In this document: positions 8,324-16,431 of the stretch, piece by piece
Layout of the letters: each line of letters begins with the position of its first letter
Numbering within the stretch: position 1 is the first letter of the stretch
NCBI RefSeq assembly: GCF_001705435.1
Contig: NZ_MDEN01000068.1
Location: 400,704 to 464,703 of the forward strand
Origin: Pseudomonas graminis
Lineage (GTDB): Bacteria > Pseudomonadota > Gammaproteobacteria > Pseudomonadales > Pseudomonadaceae
Length of the DNA stretch: 64,000 nt
Direction: 5' to 3'
Program-made: the position numbers and the translations under genes
The notes under the pieces: generated by a model
What the model was told of the DNA's origin: nothing
What the model saw: only the letters and a program-made list of their open reading frames with translations
Database searches by the model: none

Positions 8324-9322
8324 TCAGAGCGATCTTGTTTCTCCAACATTGAACGCTGAGTCGACGACTTCGAAGGAGTTGCACAGGGGTTTTCCGAACT
8401 CGTTCATGCTGATCTCGAACCGATCACCCGGCTGAGTTTTGACGTTGTCTGCGACCGAAAGGGTGGCCGTGCCGAAGAAGTGCACATGCACATCGCCCGG
8501 GCGCAGGAACTGGGTGTACTTGAAGTGGTGATACTCCAGGTTCTCAAGGCTGTGGCACATGTTGTCCTCGCCGCTGAGAAACTCTTTCTCCCATAACAGG
8601 TTGCCGTCGCGCCAGATCCGGCTGGTGCCCGCCAGGTGCCGTGGCAATTCACCGACGCGCAGCTCTGGCCCGTAGGCGCAGTTGCGCAGCTTGGAGTGGG
8701 CCAGATACAGGTAATTGCGTCGTTCCATGACATGGTCGGAGAACTCGTTGCCCAAGGCGAAGCCCAGGCGGTAAGGCGTGCCGTCATGGCCGATGACGTA
8801 GAGGCCGGTCAGCTCGGGCTCTTCGCCCGCATCTTCAGCGAAGCCCGGCGACTGGAACGCCTGGTTCGGGCGTACCACAATCGAGCCGTCGCCCTTGTAG
8901 AACCACTCTGGCTGAGCGCCCACGGTACCCGCCGCCGGACGGCCGCCGTCGATCCCCCACTGGAACATCCGCGCGGTGTCCGTCAGCGCAGCCTGACTGT
9001 CGGCGTTTTTCTGGTGCATCTTGTCGCGGGTCGAAGCACTTCCCAGGTGAGTCAGGCCGGTGCCGCTGATCAGGCAGTGAGCGGGGTCTTCATGGTCCAG
9101 TGGCGGCAGGACGCGGCCGGTGTCCAGCAGATGGGTATAACTGTCGGCACTCAGTACCGTGCCCACGCTCCGTACTTCCTGCTGCAGGCTGTGGCCATTG
9201 GCAATGGCGGCGAGGGCCAGGGTGCGGGTGCTGGCTGTGCCGTTGACCACCTGAATCGAGTCGCCCTCGACCACGCCGACACGGCGCTGACCCGTGGCAT
9301 CTTCAAACTGGATTAAACGCAT
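8324..9322 (-). CDS. Fumarylacetoacetate-hydrolase-family sugar-acid enzyme (AraD1/GguC-like)
   Basis: A 332-residue protein of the FAH superfamily. The C-terminal region carries the metal-binding acidic pattern EWFYKGDG...EDAGEEPELTGLYVIG and GFALGNEFSDH typical of the AraD1-type branch. In archaea an FAH-family enzyme is the 2-keto-3-deoxy-D-arabinonate dehydratase that makes alpha-ketoglutaric semialdehyde. Here the gene leads an operon ending in the matching semialdehyde dehydrogenase, so dehydration of a keto-deoxy sugar acid is the favoured role. It starts at the ATG after GAGG and is divergent from a LysR gene. Confidence 0.82.
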   Translation of the reverse strand: MRLIQFEDATGQRRVGVVEGDSIQVVNGTASTRTLALAAIANGHSLQQEVRSVGTVLSADSYTHLLDTGRVLPPLDHEDPAHCLISGTGLTHLGSASTRDKMHQKNADSQAALTDTARMFQWGIDGGRPAAGTVGAQPEWFYKGDGSIVVRPNQAFQSPGFAEDAGEEPELTGLYVIGHDGTPYRLGFALGNEFSDHVMERRNYLYLAHSKLRNCAYGPELRVGELPRHLAGTSRIWRDGNLLWEKEFLSGEDNMCHSLENLEYHHFKYTQFLRPGDVHVHFFGTATLSVADNVKTQPGDRFEISMNEFGKPLCNSFEVVDSAFNVGETRSL

Positions 9323-9408
9323 GGTGAGGCCTCGACGTGTTGTTATCGTTGAGGTCACTTTAAATTTCCAGCCTGCTGCTGCCTAATGAGAGTTACGACC
9401 CAAGCGAT

Positions 9409-9420
9409 AACCTTTAGGTA
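9409..9420. promoter_or_regulatory. Possible LysR-type box
   Basis: AACCTTTAGGTA is a short dyad (ACCT/AGGT arms) in the 103-bp divergent spacer between the LysR gene and the sugar-acid operon, flanked by a T-N11-A pattern. It almost abuts the regulator start. Weak support; position is the main argument. Confidence 0.25.
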
Positions 9421-9425
9421 TACCC

Positions 9426-10370
9426 ATGCTGCCGTCCCTCTCATCCATGGTGTCTCGTCTGCGACTCAAGCAGCTGCGGCTATTGATAGCGCTCGACGAG
9501 CATGGCTCGGTGCGCAAGGCATCCGAGATCATGGCGCTGTCGCAACCGGGCGCCACCAAGGCATTGCAGGAAATCGAGACTGTCTTCGGTTCAAGCCTTT
9601 TCGAGCGCACCAGCAAGGGTCTGGAGGCCAACGATCTTGGCCGCTGCGTGATTCGTTATGCCCGCCTGATTCACACCGACCTTGAGCACCTTCGCGAAGA
9701 AATGGTCGGCATCCTCAAAGGCCAAGGCGGGCGCCTGGCCATCGGGACCATCATGGGCGCCGTGCCGACGCTGGTGGACAGCCTGGCGCGACTGCGCGAC
9801 AAACAGCCGGAGTTGTCGATCTCCATCGTCGAAGACACCAGTTCGCGGTTGTTGAGCTTGCTGGATCAGGGAAGGGTGGATGTCGCGATCTGCCGAACCA
9901 GCGTGAGCCCACGTCCGGGCGCTTATCAAACCCGCTTCCGCGCACAGGAACCGCTGGTGGTGGTGGCCAATCCTGCGCATCGCCTGGCCCATGCGCCGAC
10001 GCTGCAACTGGACGACTTGATGGACAGCCGCTGGGTGGTGTTCCCGGTCAACATGCCCATGCGCTTGACGCTGGAGCGCGAGTTTCGCCAGGTGGGGCTT
10101 AGCTTTCCGCTTTACGCCATTGAAACCTCGTCGACGTTTACGACGTTGTCGTTGTTGCTGAAGGATCCGAATCTGGTGGCGGTGATGCCGAACGATGTCG
10201 CGCAGATGGCGCTGGATCACGGCATGTTGGTCAAACTGCCGCTGACGATTCAGTCCACCAGCGAGCCTTATGAGATTGTTACTCGATCGAATGTGGAGTA
10301 CACGGCGTCGATGGTGTTGCTGATTGAGGAGATGACGGGGGTGGGTTTGGATTCAACAAGGGATGAGTAG
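9426..10370 (+). CDS. LysR-family regulator of the sugar-acid operon
   Basis: A 314-residue LysR protein: winged HTH at residues 9-70 (LRLLIALDEHGSVRKASEIM, then SQPGATKALQEIE) and a periplasmic-binding-like effector domain from about 100. It is transcribed away from the FAH-MFS-UxaA-KGSADH operon, which is most likely its target, with the substrate or an intermediate as effector. The ATG at 9426 has AGG seven bases upstream; M8 (9447) is an alternative. The stop overlaps the reading frame of the MvaT remnant that follows. Confidence 0.88.
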   Translation: MLPSLSSMVSRLRLKQLRLLIALDEHGSVRKASEIMALSQPGATKALQEIETVFGSSLFERTSKGLEANDLGRCVIRYARLIHTDLEHLREEMVGILKGQGGRLAIGTIMGAVPTLVDSLARLRDKQPELSISIVEDTSSRLLSLLDQGRVDVAICRTSVSPRPGAYQTRFRAQEPLVVVANPAHRLAHAPTLQLDDLMDSRWVVFPVNMPMRLTLEREFRQVGLSFPLYAIETSSTFTTLSLLLKDPNLVAVMPNDVAQMALDHGMLVKLPLTIQSTSEPYEIVTRSNVEYTASMVLLIEEMTGVGLDSTRDE

Positions 10371-10593
10371 GCTCGCCCGCGAACTGTTCATGCAGCCACG
10401 ATGCAAATGTCTAGCTATAGTCCATGTGATCGCACAGCGAGGCCGTCTGGAGCATGTGATTAATCCTCGAGAAGAGCAGGGGTGTTTGGAGTCTGCAGGT
10501 GAGGTCGTAGAAACCAAACGCGGCAACCATAAGCGTTTGAACGCCTGGAAAGGTCTGTTCGGCGACGAGGTTGAGAATTGGTTGGTTAAATGA
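10363..10593 (+). pseudogene. Orphan MvaT C-terminal DNA-binding domain (gene remnant)
   Basis: The last 31 residues (GEVVETKRGNHKRLNAWKGL followed by FGDEVENWLVK) match the C-terminal DNA-binding domain of the Pseudomonas silencers MvaT/MvaU, including the RGN/GGN loop that enters the minor groove of AT-rich DNA. The upstream part of the frame does not resemble the MvaT oligomerisation domain, and the usual YKNPH lead-in is reduced to INP. It is immediately followed by a terminator. The same domain ends the PLD fusion at 37043-37780, so this may be what is left of such a gene or of an mvaT paralogue. Confidence 0.55.
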
Positions 10594-10610
10594 TCCGCTT
10601 AAGCTGTAGC

Positions 10611-10634
10611 AGCCGTCGTGAGACGGCTTTTTTT
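10611..10634 (+). terminator. Rho-independent terminator
   Basis: A 7-bp stem AGCCGTC/GACGGCT with a GTGA loop is followed by seven T. It closes the transcript of the LysR gene and the MvaT remnant. Confidence 0.85.
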
Positions 10635-10717
10635 CCGCTGGGATCGCGCTGACGTGATCAGTGGAGGCTTGGAGACGCTTTTCAGGGCAGGACCTACCAA
10701 GCCTGCGTGTTTACCAC

Positions 10718-11344
10718 TCAGCCCGCGAACTTGTAATCACCGCCTTTTTTGATCGCATTGATATAGGCCGGCCGCGCCTGGAACCGGTCGATCCAGGCGG
10801 CTAGGCCAGGGTAGTCGTTCAGCATGCCTTGGGATTTTGCAAACTCGCCAATAAAGCTCATTTGGATATCCGCGCCGCTGATTTCTTCACCCAACAAATA
10901 CGGGGTAAGTTTCAACGCGGTCTCCAGATAACCTAGATAGTTAGCCAGTTCAGATTCAATTCGCGGCTGCAGCGGCTTGCCAGCGTCCCCAAGACGCCCG
11001 ATATAAAGGCTGAGCATCAGCGGCAGCGTGGCCGACCCTTCTGCGAAATGCAGCCATTGCACGTATTCGTCGTAGGTCGCGGTGGCCGGGTCAGGCTGCA
11101 AGCGGCCATCGCCGTGTCGGCGGATCAGATAATCGACGATAGCACCGGATTCGATCAGCACATGAGGTCCGTCCTGAATAACCGGTGACTTGCCCAGCGG
11201 GTTAATGGCTTTCAGTTCAGGGGGCGCCAGGTTGGTCTTGGCGTCTCTTTGGTAGTGCTTGATCTCGTAGGGCAGGGCGAGCTCTTCGAGTAGCCAGAGG
11301 ATGCGCTGCGAGCGGGAATTATTGAGATGGTGAACGATGATCAT
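10718..11344 (-). CDS. Glutathione S-transferase
   Basis: A 208-residue cytosolic GST. The thioredoxin-like domain covers residues 1-80 (LNNSRSQRILWLLEELALPY with the Ser of NNSRS in the glutathione-activating position, the cis-Pro GKSPVI at about 53 and the ESGAIVDYLI loop that binds the gamma-glutamyl group). An all-helical C-terminal domain follows. Closest in pattern to the bacterial MaoI/GstB-like enzymes. Detoxification or peroxide reduction is expected; the substrate is unknown. It is alone, with no evident operon partner. Confidence 0.88.
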   Translation of the reverse strand: MIIVHHLNNSRSQRILWLLEELALPYEIKHYQRDAKTNLAPPELKAINPLGKSPVIQDGPHVLIESGAIVDYLIRRHGDGRLQPDPATATYDEYVQWLHFAEGSATLPLMLSLYIGRLGDAGKPLQPRIESELANYLGYLETALKLTPYLLGEEISGADIQMSFIGEFAKSQGMLNDYPGLAAWIDRFQARPAYINAIKKGGDYKFAG

Positions 11345-11599
11345 GAAGTTCCCTATGAGGGGTAAAGGTGTGTAGGGACAGCCTGTCGTGGCCCACTGAG
11401 GTTCTAAATGGTTGCGAAATCAGCAGTCAGTAGCACCGTCCCGAAGGCGGCGCCTCGATCATGATGCAAAACCTAATGCGCGAGGAATCCATCGGCTCAT
11501 CCTCGCTGAACTAATCACTGCGCCCGTCCCCTAATTCTGCGCACGTTGCCCAATCCCAGGCTGATCCTGGGTCACTCACACACGAAGGTTTGGTGAATC

Positions 11600-11848
11600 A
11601 TGAAGAGCGAACAGGTAGAAGGCGTTGTAGAGCAGGTTGCCGGCAAAGCACAGAGCGCAGTTGGGAAACTGTTTGGTGATTCGAAGCTGGAGGCGGAGGG
11701 TACCGGTCGCCAGGCTTCTGGTCAGTTGACCCAGGCCTACGGCGATGCCATGGAGAGCGTATCTGCGTTTGTTAAAGAAAAACCAGTCGCTGCAGTTGCC
11801 ATTGGTGGAATTGCGTTGCTGATTCTGGACCGTCTCTTTCGCCGCTGA
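11600..11848 (+). CDS. CsbD-like stress protein with membrane anchor
   Basis: An 82-residue protein. Residues 1-45 (KSEQVEGVVEQVAGKAQSAVG then KLEAEGTGRQASGQLTQAYG) have the repeated amphipathic pattern of CsbD/YjbJ stress proteins, and residues 62-78 form one hydrophobic helix followed by a basic tail. Such proteins are usually induced by osmotic or envelope stress; function is not defined. Single-gene unit. Confidence 0.75.
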   Translation: MKSEQVEGVVEQVAGKAQSAVGKLFGDSKLEAEGTGRQASGQLTQAYGDAMESVSAFVKEKPVAAVAIGGIALLILDRLFRR

Positions 11849-11882
11849 TTGAGCAGAAAGGGAAGCTCCGATAGGGGCGTCC

Positions 11883-12152
11883 ACGTTTGTTTACGTACAG
11901 CTCACCAGCTGGATCGATTCACAGGAATTTGATCAGTGGAAAGCAACCCTGAGAAAAGCAGGCATAGATGGGGCCAATAATAATCTGCCCATGACTAGGG
12001 CAGGTTATCTGCTGCTACGCTTTAATTCGACAGCATTCACGTTGCACAAAGACACCACCGTACGAGGTATCATTTTGGGCCGCGACAGATCCTCTGCACT
12101 GCAACCTTTGTACATTGCAGAGGCTGTCTGGGAGCTTAATCGTCGTAGCTAA
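11883..12152 (+). pseudogene. Startless coding-like stretch (about 89 codons)
   Basis: An open frame ending at TAA 12152 reads like real protein (TFVYVQLTSWIDSQEF, GYLLLRFNSTAFTLHKD, AEAVWELNRRS). The only upstream extension reaches a TGA at 11850 without any ATG, GTG or usable TTG. It is either the 3' remnant of a deleted gene or a gene with a damaged start. I recognise no family. Confidence 0.35.
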
Positions 12153-12364
12153 TGAAGCAGTACTCAAAGCTTCTTGAGTACACAACTACGTGTTCAACAA
12201 GCCCTCACACCCTATTCTATGCAGCCTGGAGATTTCAAATCGGTACCAATGGTCACAGCGGTAACAGGAACGCCTGCAAAGGCATTCTTCGCCCCAGCTG
12301 AGAACTGGGGGTCACAGTTAAAGGTCATATCTGTAACGAAATCCTCCCCTTTGGCTTTTACGAT

Positions 12365-12874
12365 CTAGGCCTTCCATGCATCCGCAGCCGAGATCGCTTC
12401 ATCTGAAGACAGAGTGACCTCCAGCAGGACCTGCATGTAGTTCACCGCATGGGGGCCTTCCCAAAGGGCGTAGACGGACGGATCGAAGGCGTTGCCACAC
12501 ATGGTGAGGCAGTCAGCGGAGTAGGCGAAGCCACCACCGGAGGACTCTCCAAACGCTCCGAAGGTAAGCGGCTTGCCTGGGGCCGGCGCGTAGCTGTCTA
12601 CGAATTTCGTAAGATCTGCAGGGCATTTAGGCCCACTTTCGAGCCTAAGCCTGGTGACATTGCCACCCTCGATCGTCGCCGTAACGTTGCAGCCCTGGAC
12701 CTTGAATTTGTGATCGTTCCCATTTGACGCACGAGGAATGCCGGCTATCGATTCAAAGTACCGTTGATTGGTGCCCAGCATATCGCCCGTAAACACTTCC
12801 GCTAGCGTCGCCGCCTGTGCTGTGCCGAGGGACGCCAGGACTGTTGCAATACCGAGACTGCTTGCTTTCAGCAT
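12365..12874 (-). CDS. Secreted protein of unknown function
   Basis: A 169-residue protein with a clear Sec signal peptide (MLKASSLGIATVLASLGTAQA, cleavage after AQA near 21). The mature part is small, contains four Cys (likely two disulfides) and has no family I recognise. The ATG at 12874 is preferred over an upstream alternative at 12916, because it begins directly with the signal peptide and has GGA eight bases upstream. Periplasmic location is inferred. Confidence 0.72.
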   Translation of the reverse strand: MLKASSLGIATVLASLGTAQAATLAEVFTGDMLGTNQRYFESIAGIPRASNGNDHKFKVQGCNVTATIEGGNVTRLRLESGPKCPADLTKFVDSYAPAPGKPLTFGAFGESSGGGFAYSADCLTMCGNAFDPSVYALWEGPHAVNYMQVLLEVTLSSDEAISAADAWKA

Positions 12875-13282
12875 GAGATGATTCCATTCACTACTGCGTT
12901 GATTGGTTCGCTTCACCTAATGGTGGGCGAAGAACGATTGTAATGGACTGGAGGTCAGCAAGGTCTGCTTTCTCCTTCGTTGAAGCTGAGGTGGACCGCC
13001 AAGTTGTGTCGCCCTCTCTCAAGTGCCCAATTCCTAGCGGCAGCTATATACCCATAGCTTACGCTCAGCGGTATGTATGAAAGCCCCGGGGGGGCACACG
13101 CGAGATGCCTGCTTTCTCAAATTGCAGAGCGCGGCGCTGCCTGTGGGGCTTTGCGCGGTACACCAGAGAATGAGAGAGCACTGCTCTGGCGCTTTGCTTC
13201 AGCAGCGTTAGGGTGGGAGGAGAAACCCGTAATCGCAGGCTTTGATCCAAGCAGCAGGAGGACTTACGGCGCCCGCGCCGCG

Positions 13283-13777
13283 TCACGCATGTCTAGATTC
13301 ATACTGCTTAAGCAGATTGATAATCTCCTTGTAACACGCCACTTTCCCGCGAAGCTCTATCCTTTGAAGGAGCAGCCAAACCAGACCACAGAAGGCGACA
13401 CTCGCAACGACCAGTTTCAGCCAAGGCGAGAGAGTCAAGCTGAAGAAGGCCAGCATCACCACAATCAGGGAGGCAAAGGTGGTAAAGGCATCGGCTTGAT
13501 CACTGATGTATTCGCTGCGGTTACTCAGCGTCAGGCTTGCAAGGGAGAGGGAGTGTTTCGCTAATTCTCTTTTCTTCAATTCTGATAGAGCAGCGATGCT
13601 GAAATCAACCTCTTGGGACATGACCGATTCACAGTCCCAGTCGGCAAACGGCATCAATTTCCTTTTTAGCCAAGTGCTGCGGTCGATATAGACACGCTGG
13701 CAAAACTCAGCTCGGGCAGTGATGTACCACTTAACATAGCTATGCAGTGAAGATTCCATGAGGTCTGATAACTCCAT
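13283..13777 (-). CDS. Two-helix membrane protein of unknown function
   Basis: A 164-residue protein with a charged, helical N-terminal 95 residues, two adjacent membrane segments (about 98-118 and 120-138) and a cytosolic helical tail. This layout resembles SLATT-type membrane proteins that accompany nucleotide-signalling defence genes, but no signature settles it. No Shine-Dalgarno is obvious at 13777; M7 is an alternative start. Stands alone between an intergenic stretch and a secreted protein gene. Confidence 0.6.
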   Translation of the reverse strand: MELSDLMESSLHSYVKWYITARAEFCQRVYIDRSTWLKRKLMPFADWDCESVMSQEVDFSIAALSELKKRELAKHSLSLASLTLSNRSEYISDQADAFTTFASLIVVMLAFFSLTLSPWLKLVVASVAFCGLVWLLLQRIELRGKVACYKEIINLLKQYESRHA

Positions 13778-14507
13778 TGAGGATGGGAACGATTGATTGC
13801 GCGGTTCGACCTGTTAACAGACCCGCTAACAAGGATGGAAGGCTAGTAATTGAGCACAGGGTAAAAAAGGAGCATGTCAAAGCGGGCTCGCGTTTCGCCT
13901 AGGCAAGAATTTTTCACGTACTAATCAGGTTCGCACAAGATTATTAAACCTTCATTTGGCAGCTCGAGCTGGTGGCTGCGGAATGCTTGTCCGGCGCTAC
14001 CAGGTTGTTTGGAAGTAGGGATGCGTAGCGGGAAGGAGCAACCCAGGGCGAAGAGTTGGAGTATCAGCAAGTGATTCGACATTCAGACACACAATTTAAC
14101 TTATGGGCGATGTCTTATGTCCATAAGAAGCTTACGGGCCTTGAAATTGCTCACTCAGCATCAGCACCCTAGAAATTAAGTAGATTGTTCATCGATTCAT
14201 GTCCCTAGAACCAGTTTCCCAACCCGTTTAGCCTCGCTGCCCCAACCTCTGACGATCCCGATATTCCGCAGCATTGATCGCTGAGGGCACTTCGGAGAAA
14301 GGTTTGCACCCGAACGGTATAATTCCCCTATTAAGAGCCGTGCTTAAGGGGGTAGGGCTTCCGGGCGAGCGATCGCCAGCGGGTGAACTGGGTTCAGGAG
14401 TAGGGATTGAACAACGCGCCAAAGACATCAGTTTAGCCGCTTGGAAGTTCAATCCCCTCTGCGGGGTGTCGCGGAACTCCCCCAAATCTCTGGTCAACAA
14501 GAATCAC
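13778..14507. other. 730-bp stretch without a convincing gene; contains an inverted repeat
   Basis: No reading frame here has recognisable protein features. A perfect short dyad CTTATG-TC-CATAAG lies at 14114-14127, with another CTTATG 14 bp upstream, suggesting a regulator or recombinase site. A reading frame at 14228-14500 on the minus strand is open but not convincing. Confidence 0.3.
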
Positions 14508-15644
14508 TCAACGATACCTGAAATTCAGCAAAACATAACTGATCATGGTTAACGTTAGACCGATCAATATGTATTCGACACGAGGCAGCCATATAAATGA
14601 GCCACCTAAAGAAAATACGATCAACGTGTTTTGAAGTATGTATTTCCTGATCTTAGGTACGGCTATGAAGTAGCCATATTGCTTGCCTACGAAAAATAAG
14701 ACCATGCCGATGACTGACATAATTTGAAAATCGTGTATCGCAATGTCGTTCAAGATCGCGTGTCTGATCAAGTTAGCGAGTAGGGCCAGCCCTAAAAACA
14801 GGAAAAGGTGCGAGTAGATCAAGGAATGCCCACTCATGCTGCTTTCATTTCTGCTCAGCAGGTAAAAGCTATCAAAATAGATCCACCATATACTACATGT
14901 CATGACAAATCCGGTAATTGCCGCCATTACATTATAAGGATTCCATTGAATGTCAGATAACCCTCCAGCAAGGCTGATCACTGACTCGCCCAATAAGATA
15001 AGGGTAAGCAAGCCTAGTCGTTCAACCAAATGGTCTGTATGCGCTGGCAGGGGTTTTAGTTTGCTCCAGGGGAAAACAGGAAGCAGAATATCAAGAAAAA
15101 TTCCAATGTAAGCTACAATGTATCGAATCGGAGGGTCAAAAATAAGGGATGAAAGACTGATCGCTGAGCTTACCAAAAGGGCGAAGCCAAGCCTGGAGGC
15201 GTATTCGCTACGGCCGTCGACCGTATTGATGGTCGAGATGTACATGATGCTGATGATGGCACGTATACCCACATAGCAGACGATAACAAGCGGGTAGTAT
15301 ACTTCCAGTTCTTCCCCAATCCGTGCGGACAGCACAATGAGCAACAGCATTATAAATAATGTTGACAGACGGTGAAGATTACTGTCCGTGTCAAACCTGT
15401 TGGAGTAAATAGTGTGGCTTGACCAGATCCACCATAATGGAACGAAAAGCAGTAAGAAACTCCATATCTGCTCAGGTTCAAAGTGGCCTTGATGTAGATG
15501 CCCGAGCGTATGAGTCACCTTGCCAATAGTCACGACAAAAATCAGGTCAAAAAACAACTCTAACCAGGTGGCGTGTCGATTTTGTTCATAATACTTTAAA
15601 GATTTCATTCGCTGCTGGCTCCGCGTGCATCTAGAAGAGTCCAT
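14508..15644 (-). CDS. Low-temperature-requirement A (LtrA) family membrane protein
   Basis: A 378-residue protein with about ten hydrophobic helices. The N-terminal block HATWLELFFDLIFVV and the LLGESVIS motif near residue 210 are LtrA-family signatures. LtrA was named in Listeria for growth in the cold; its biochemical role is unknown. The gene is noticeably AT-richer than its neighbours, suggesting transfer. The 15644 ATG has AAGG eight bases upstream; M13 (15608) is an alternative. Confidence 0.82.
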   Translation of the reverse strand: MDSSRCTRSQQRMKSLKYYEQNRHATWLELFFDLIFVVTIGKVTHTLGHLHQGHFEPEQIWSFLLLFVPLWWIWSSHTIYSNRFDTDSNLHRLSTLFIMLLLIVLSARIGEELEVYYPLVIVCYVGIRAIISIMYISTINTVDGRSEYASRLGFALLVSSAISLSSLIFDPPIRYIVAYIGIFLDILLPVFPWSKLKPLPAHTDHLVERLGLLTLILLGESVISLAGGLSDIQWNPYNVMAAITGFVMTCSIWWIYFDSFYLLSRNESSMSGHSLIYSHLFLFLGLALLANLIRHAILNDIAIHDFQIMSVIGMVLFFVGKQYGYFIAVPKIRKYILQNTLIVFSLGGSFIWLPRVEYILIGLTLTMISYVLLNFRYR

Positions 15645-16033
15645 TGCCTGAACCTTGATAGATGGGTGGTTAGGGCATGCTTAGCGGGATGCAACGTGCC
15701 CGGCGGGATCACTCAATCCACTATCAGTGGATTCACAAAAGAAACGGGCCCTAATCTCAGCCTGAGCCTGAGTGTTTTAAGCAGCCAGACGTTCAAGTTT
15801 CGCGGGAAGAAGCATGAGGTAATCCTCCGTGTCTTCGCGGTATTGGATTGAGGGCCAAGTGTGTAGCAGAACGGTTGGATGCCTCTTGGCTCACCAGTGA
15901 CTATAGTCGTGTTTGGCACCTACCGTAGCCGTAGAACGAATTTTCGGCATCCGAGACCACCAGCAGTTCGCGCACTTTTCTCGCTGCAGTTTCAGGCGAC
16001 TTTTTTCAGTCGATGGTTTTTGCAGCTGTTTAG

Positions 16034-16431
16034 CTACCTAAGTCGAGGGTACTTCTGCATTCTGAAGGACAATCGCTGCTCGTTACGGCACCCAGAAATT
16101 GACCAGAGCCACGTCTCGAACGTGTGACGATCAGGTAAAAACCCTGGGCCAAGGTGAGGAAATTCGCGCACCTCTGCCTTGTTCATTCGATAGTGCGCTT
16201 CATGATGATCGTTCGGGCAGAGGGCGATCACATCGGCCGAATGGTCGTGGTCCGTTCACCGCCAAACGGCGTCAATCTGACACTGCTTTTTATGTCACCT
16301 CTGAGCCTTTCTTCAGCGGGGCGCCGCTGCCTACAGTGCGCGACCGACGCACTAGTGGACACTGATCGGCCGCCCATTATTTCTGGCTCTCTGTAGAGCG
16401 GACGACCTCGAGAGTCTTCAGGAACCACCAT
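16034..16431 (-). pseudogene. Frameshifted HNH endonuclease remnant
   Basis: In one minus-strand frame, residues just after a stop at 16256-16258 read DHDHSADVIALCPNDHHEAH, the C-terminal half of a typical HNH restriction-type nuclease (H-N-H core with CPN). The adjacent upstream frame (16228-16431) ends RLTPFGGER, which fits the residues that normally precede it. A frameshift near 16255 therefore splits the domain, and the first Cys pair region is degraded. The gene is dead; its presence records an old defence or mobile insert. Confidence 0.5.

Noticed and set aside
12174..12368. 64-codon plus-strand frame before the secreted-protein gene
   Set aside because: No Shine-Dalgarno, no recognisable pattern, and it runs into the convergent gene end.
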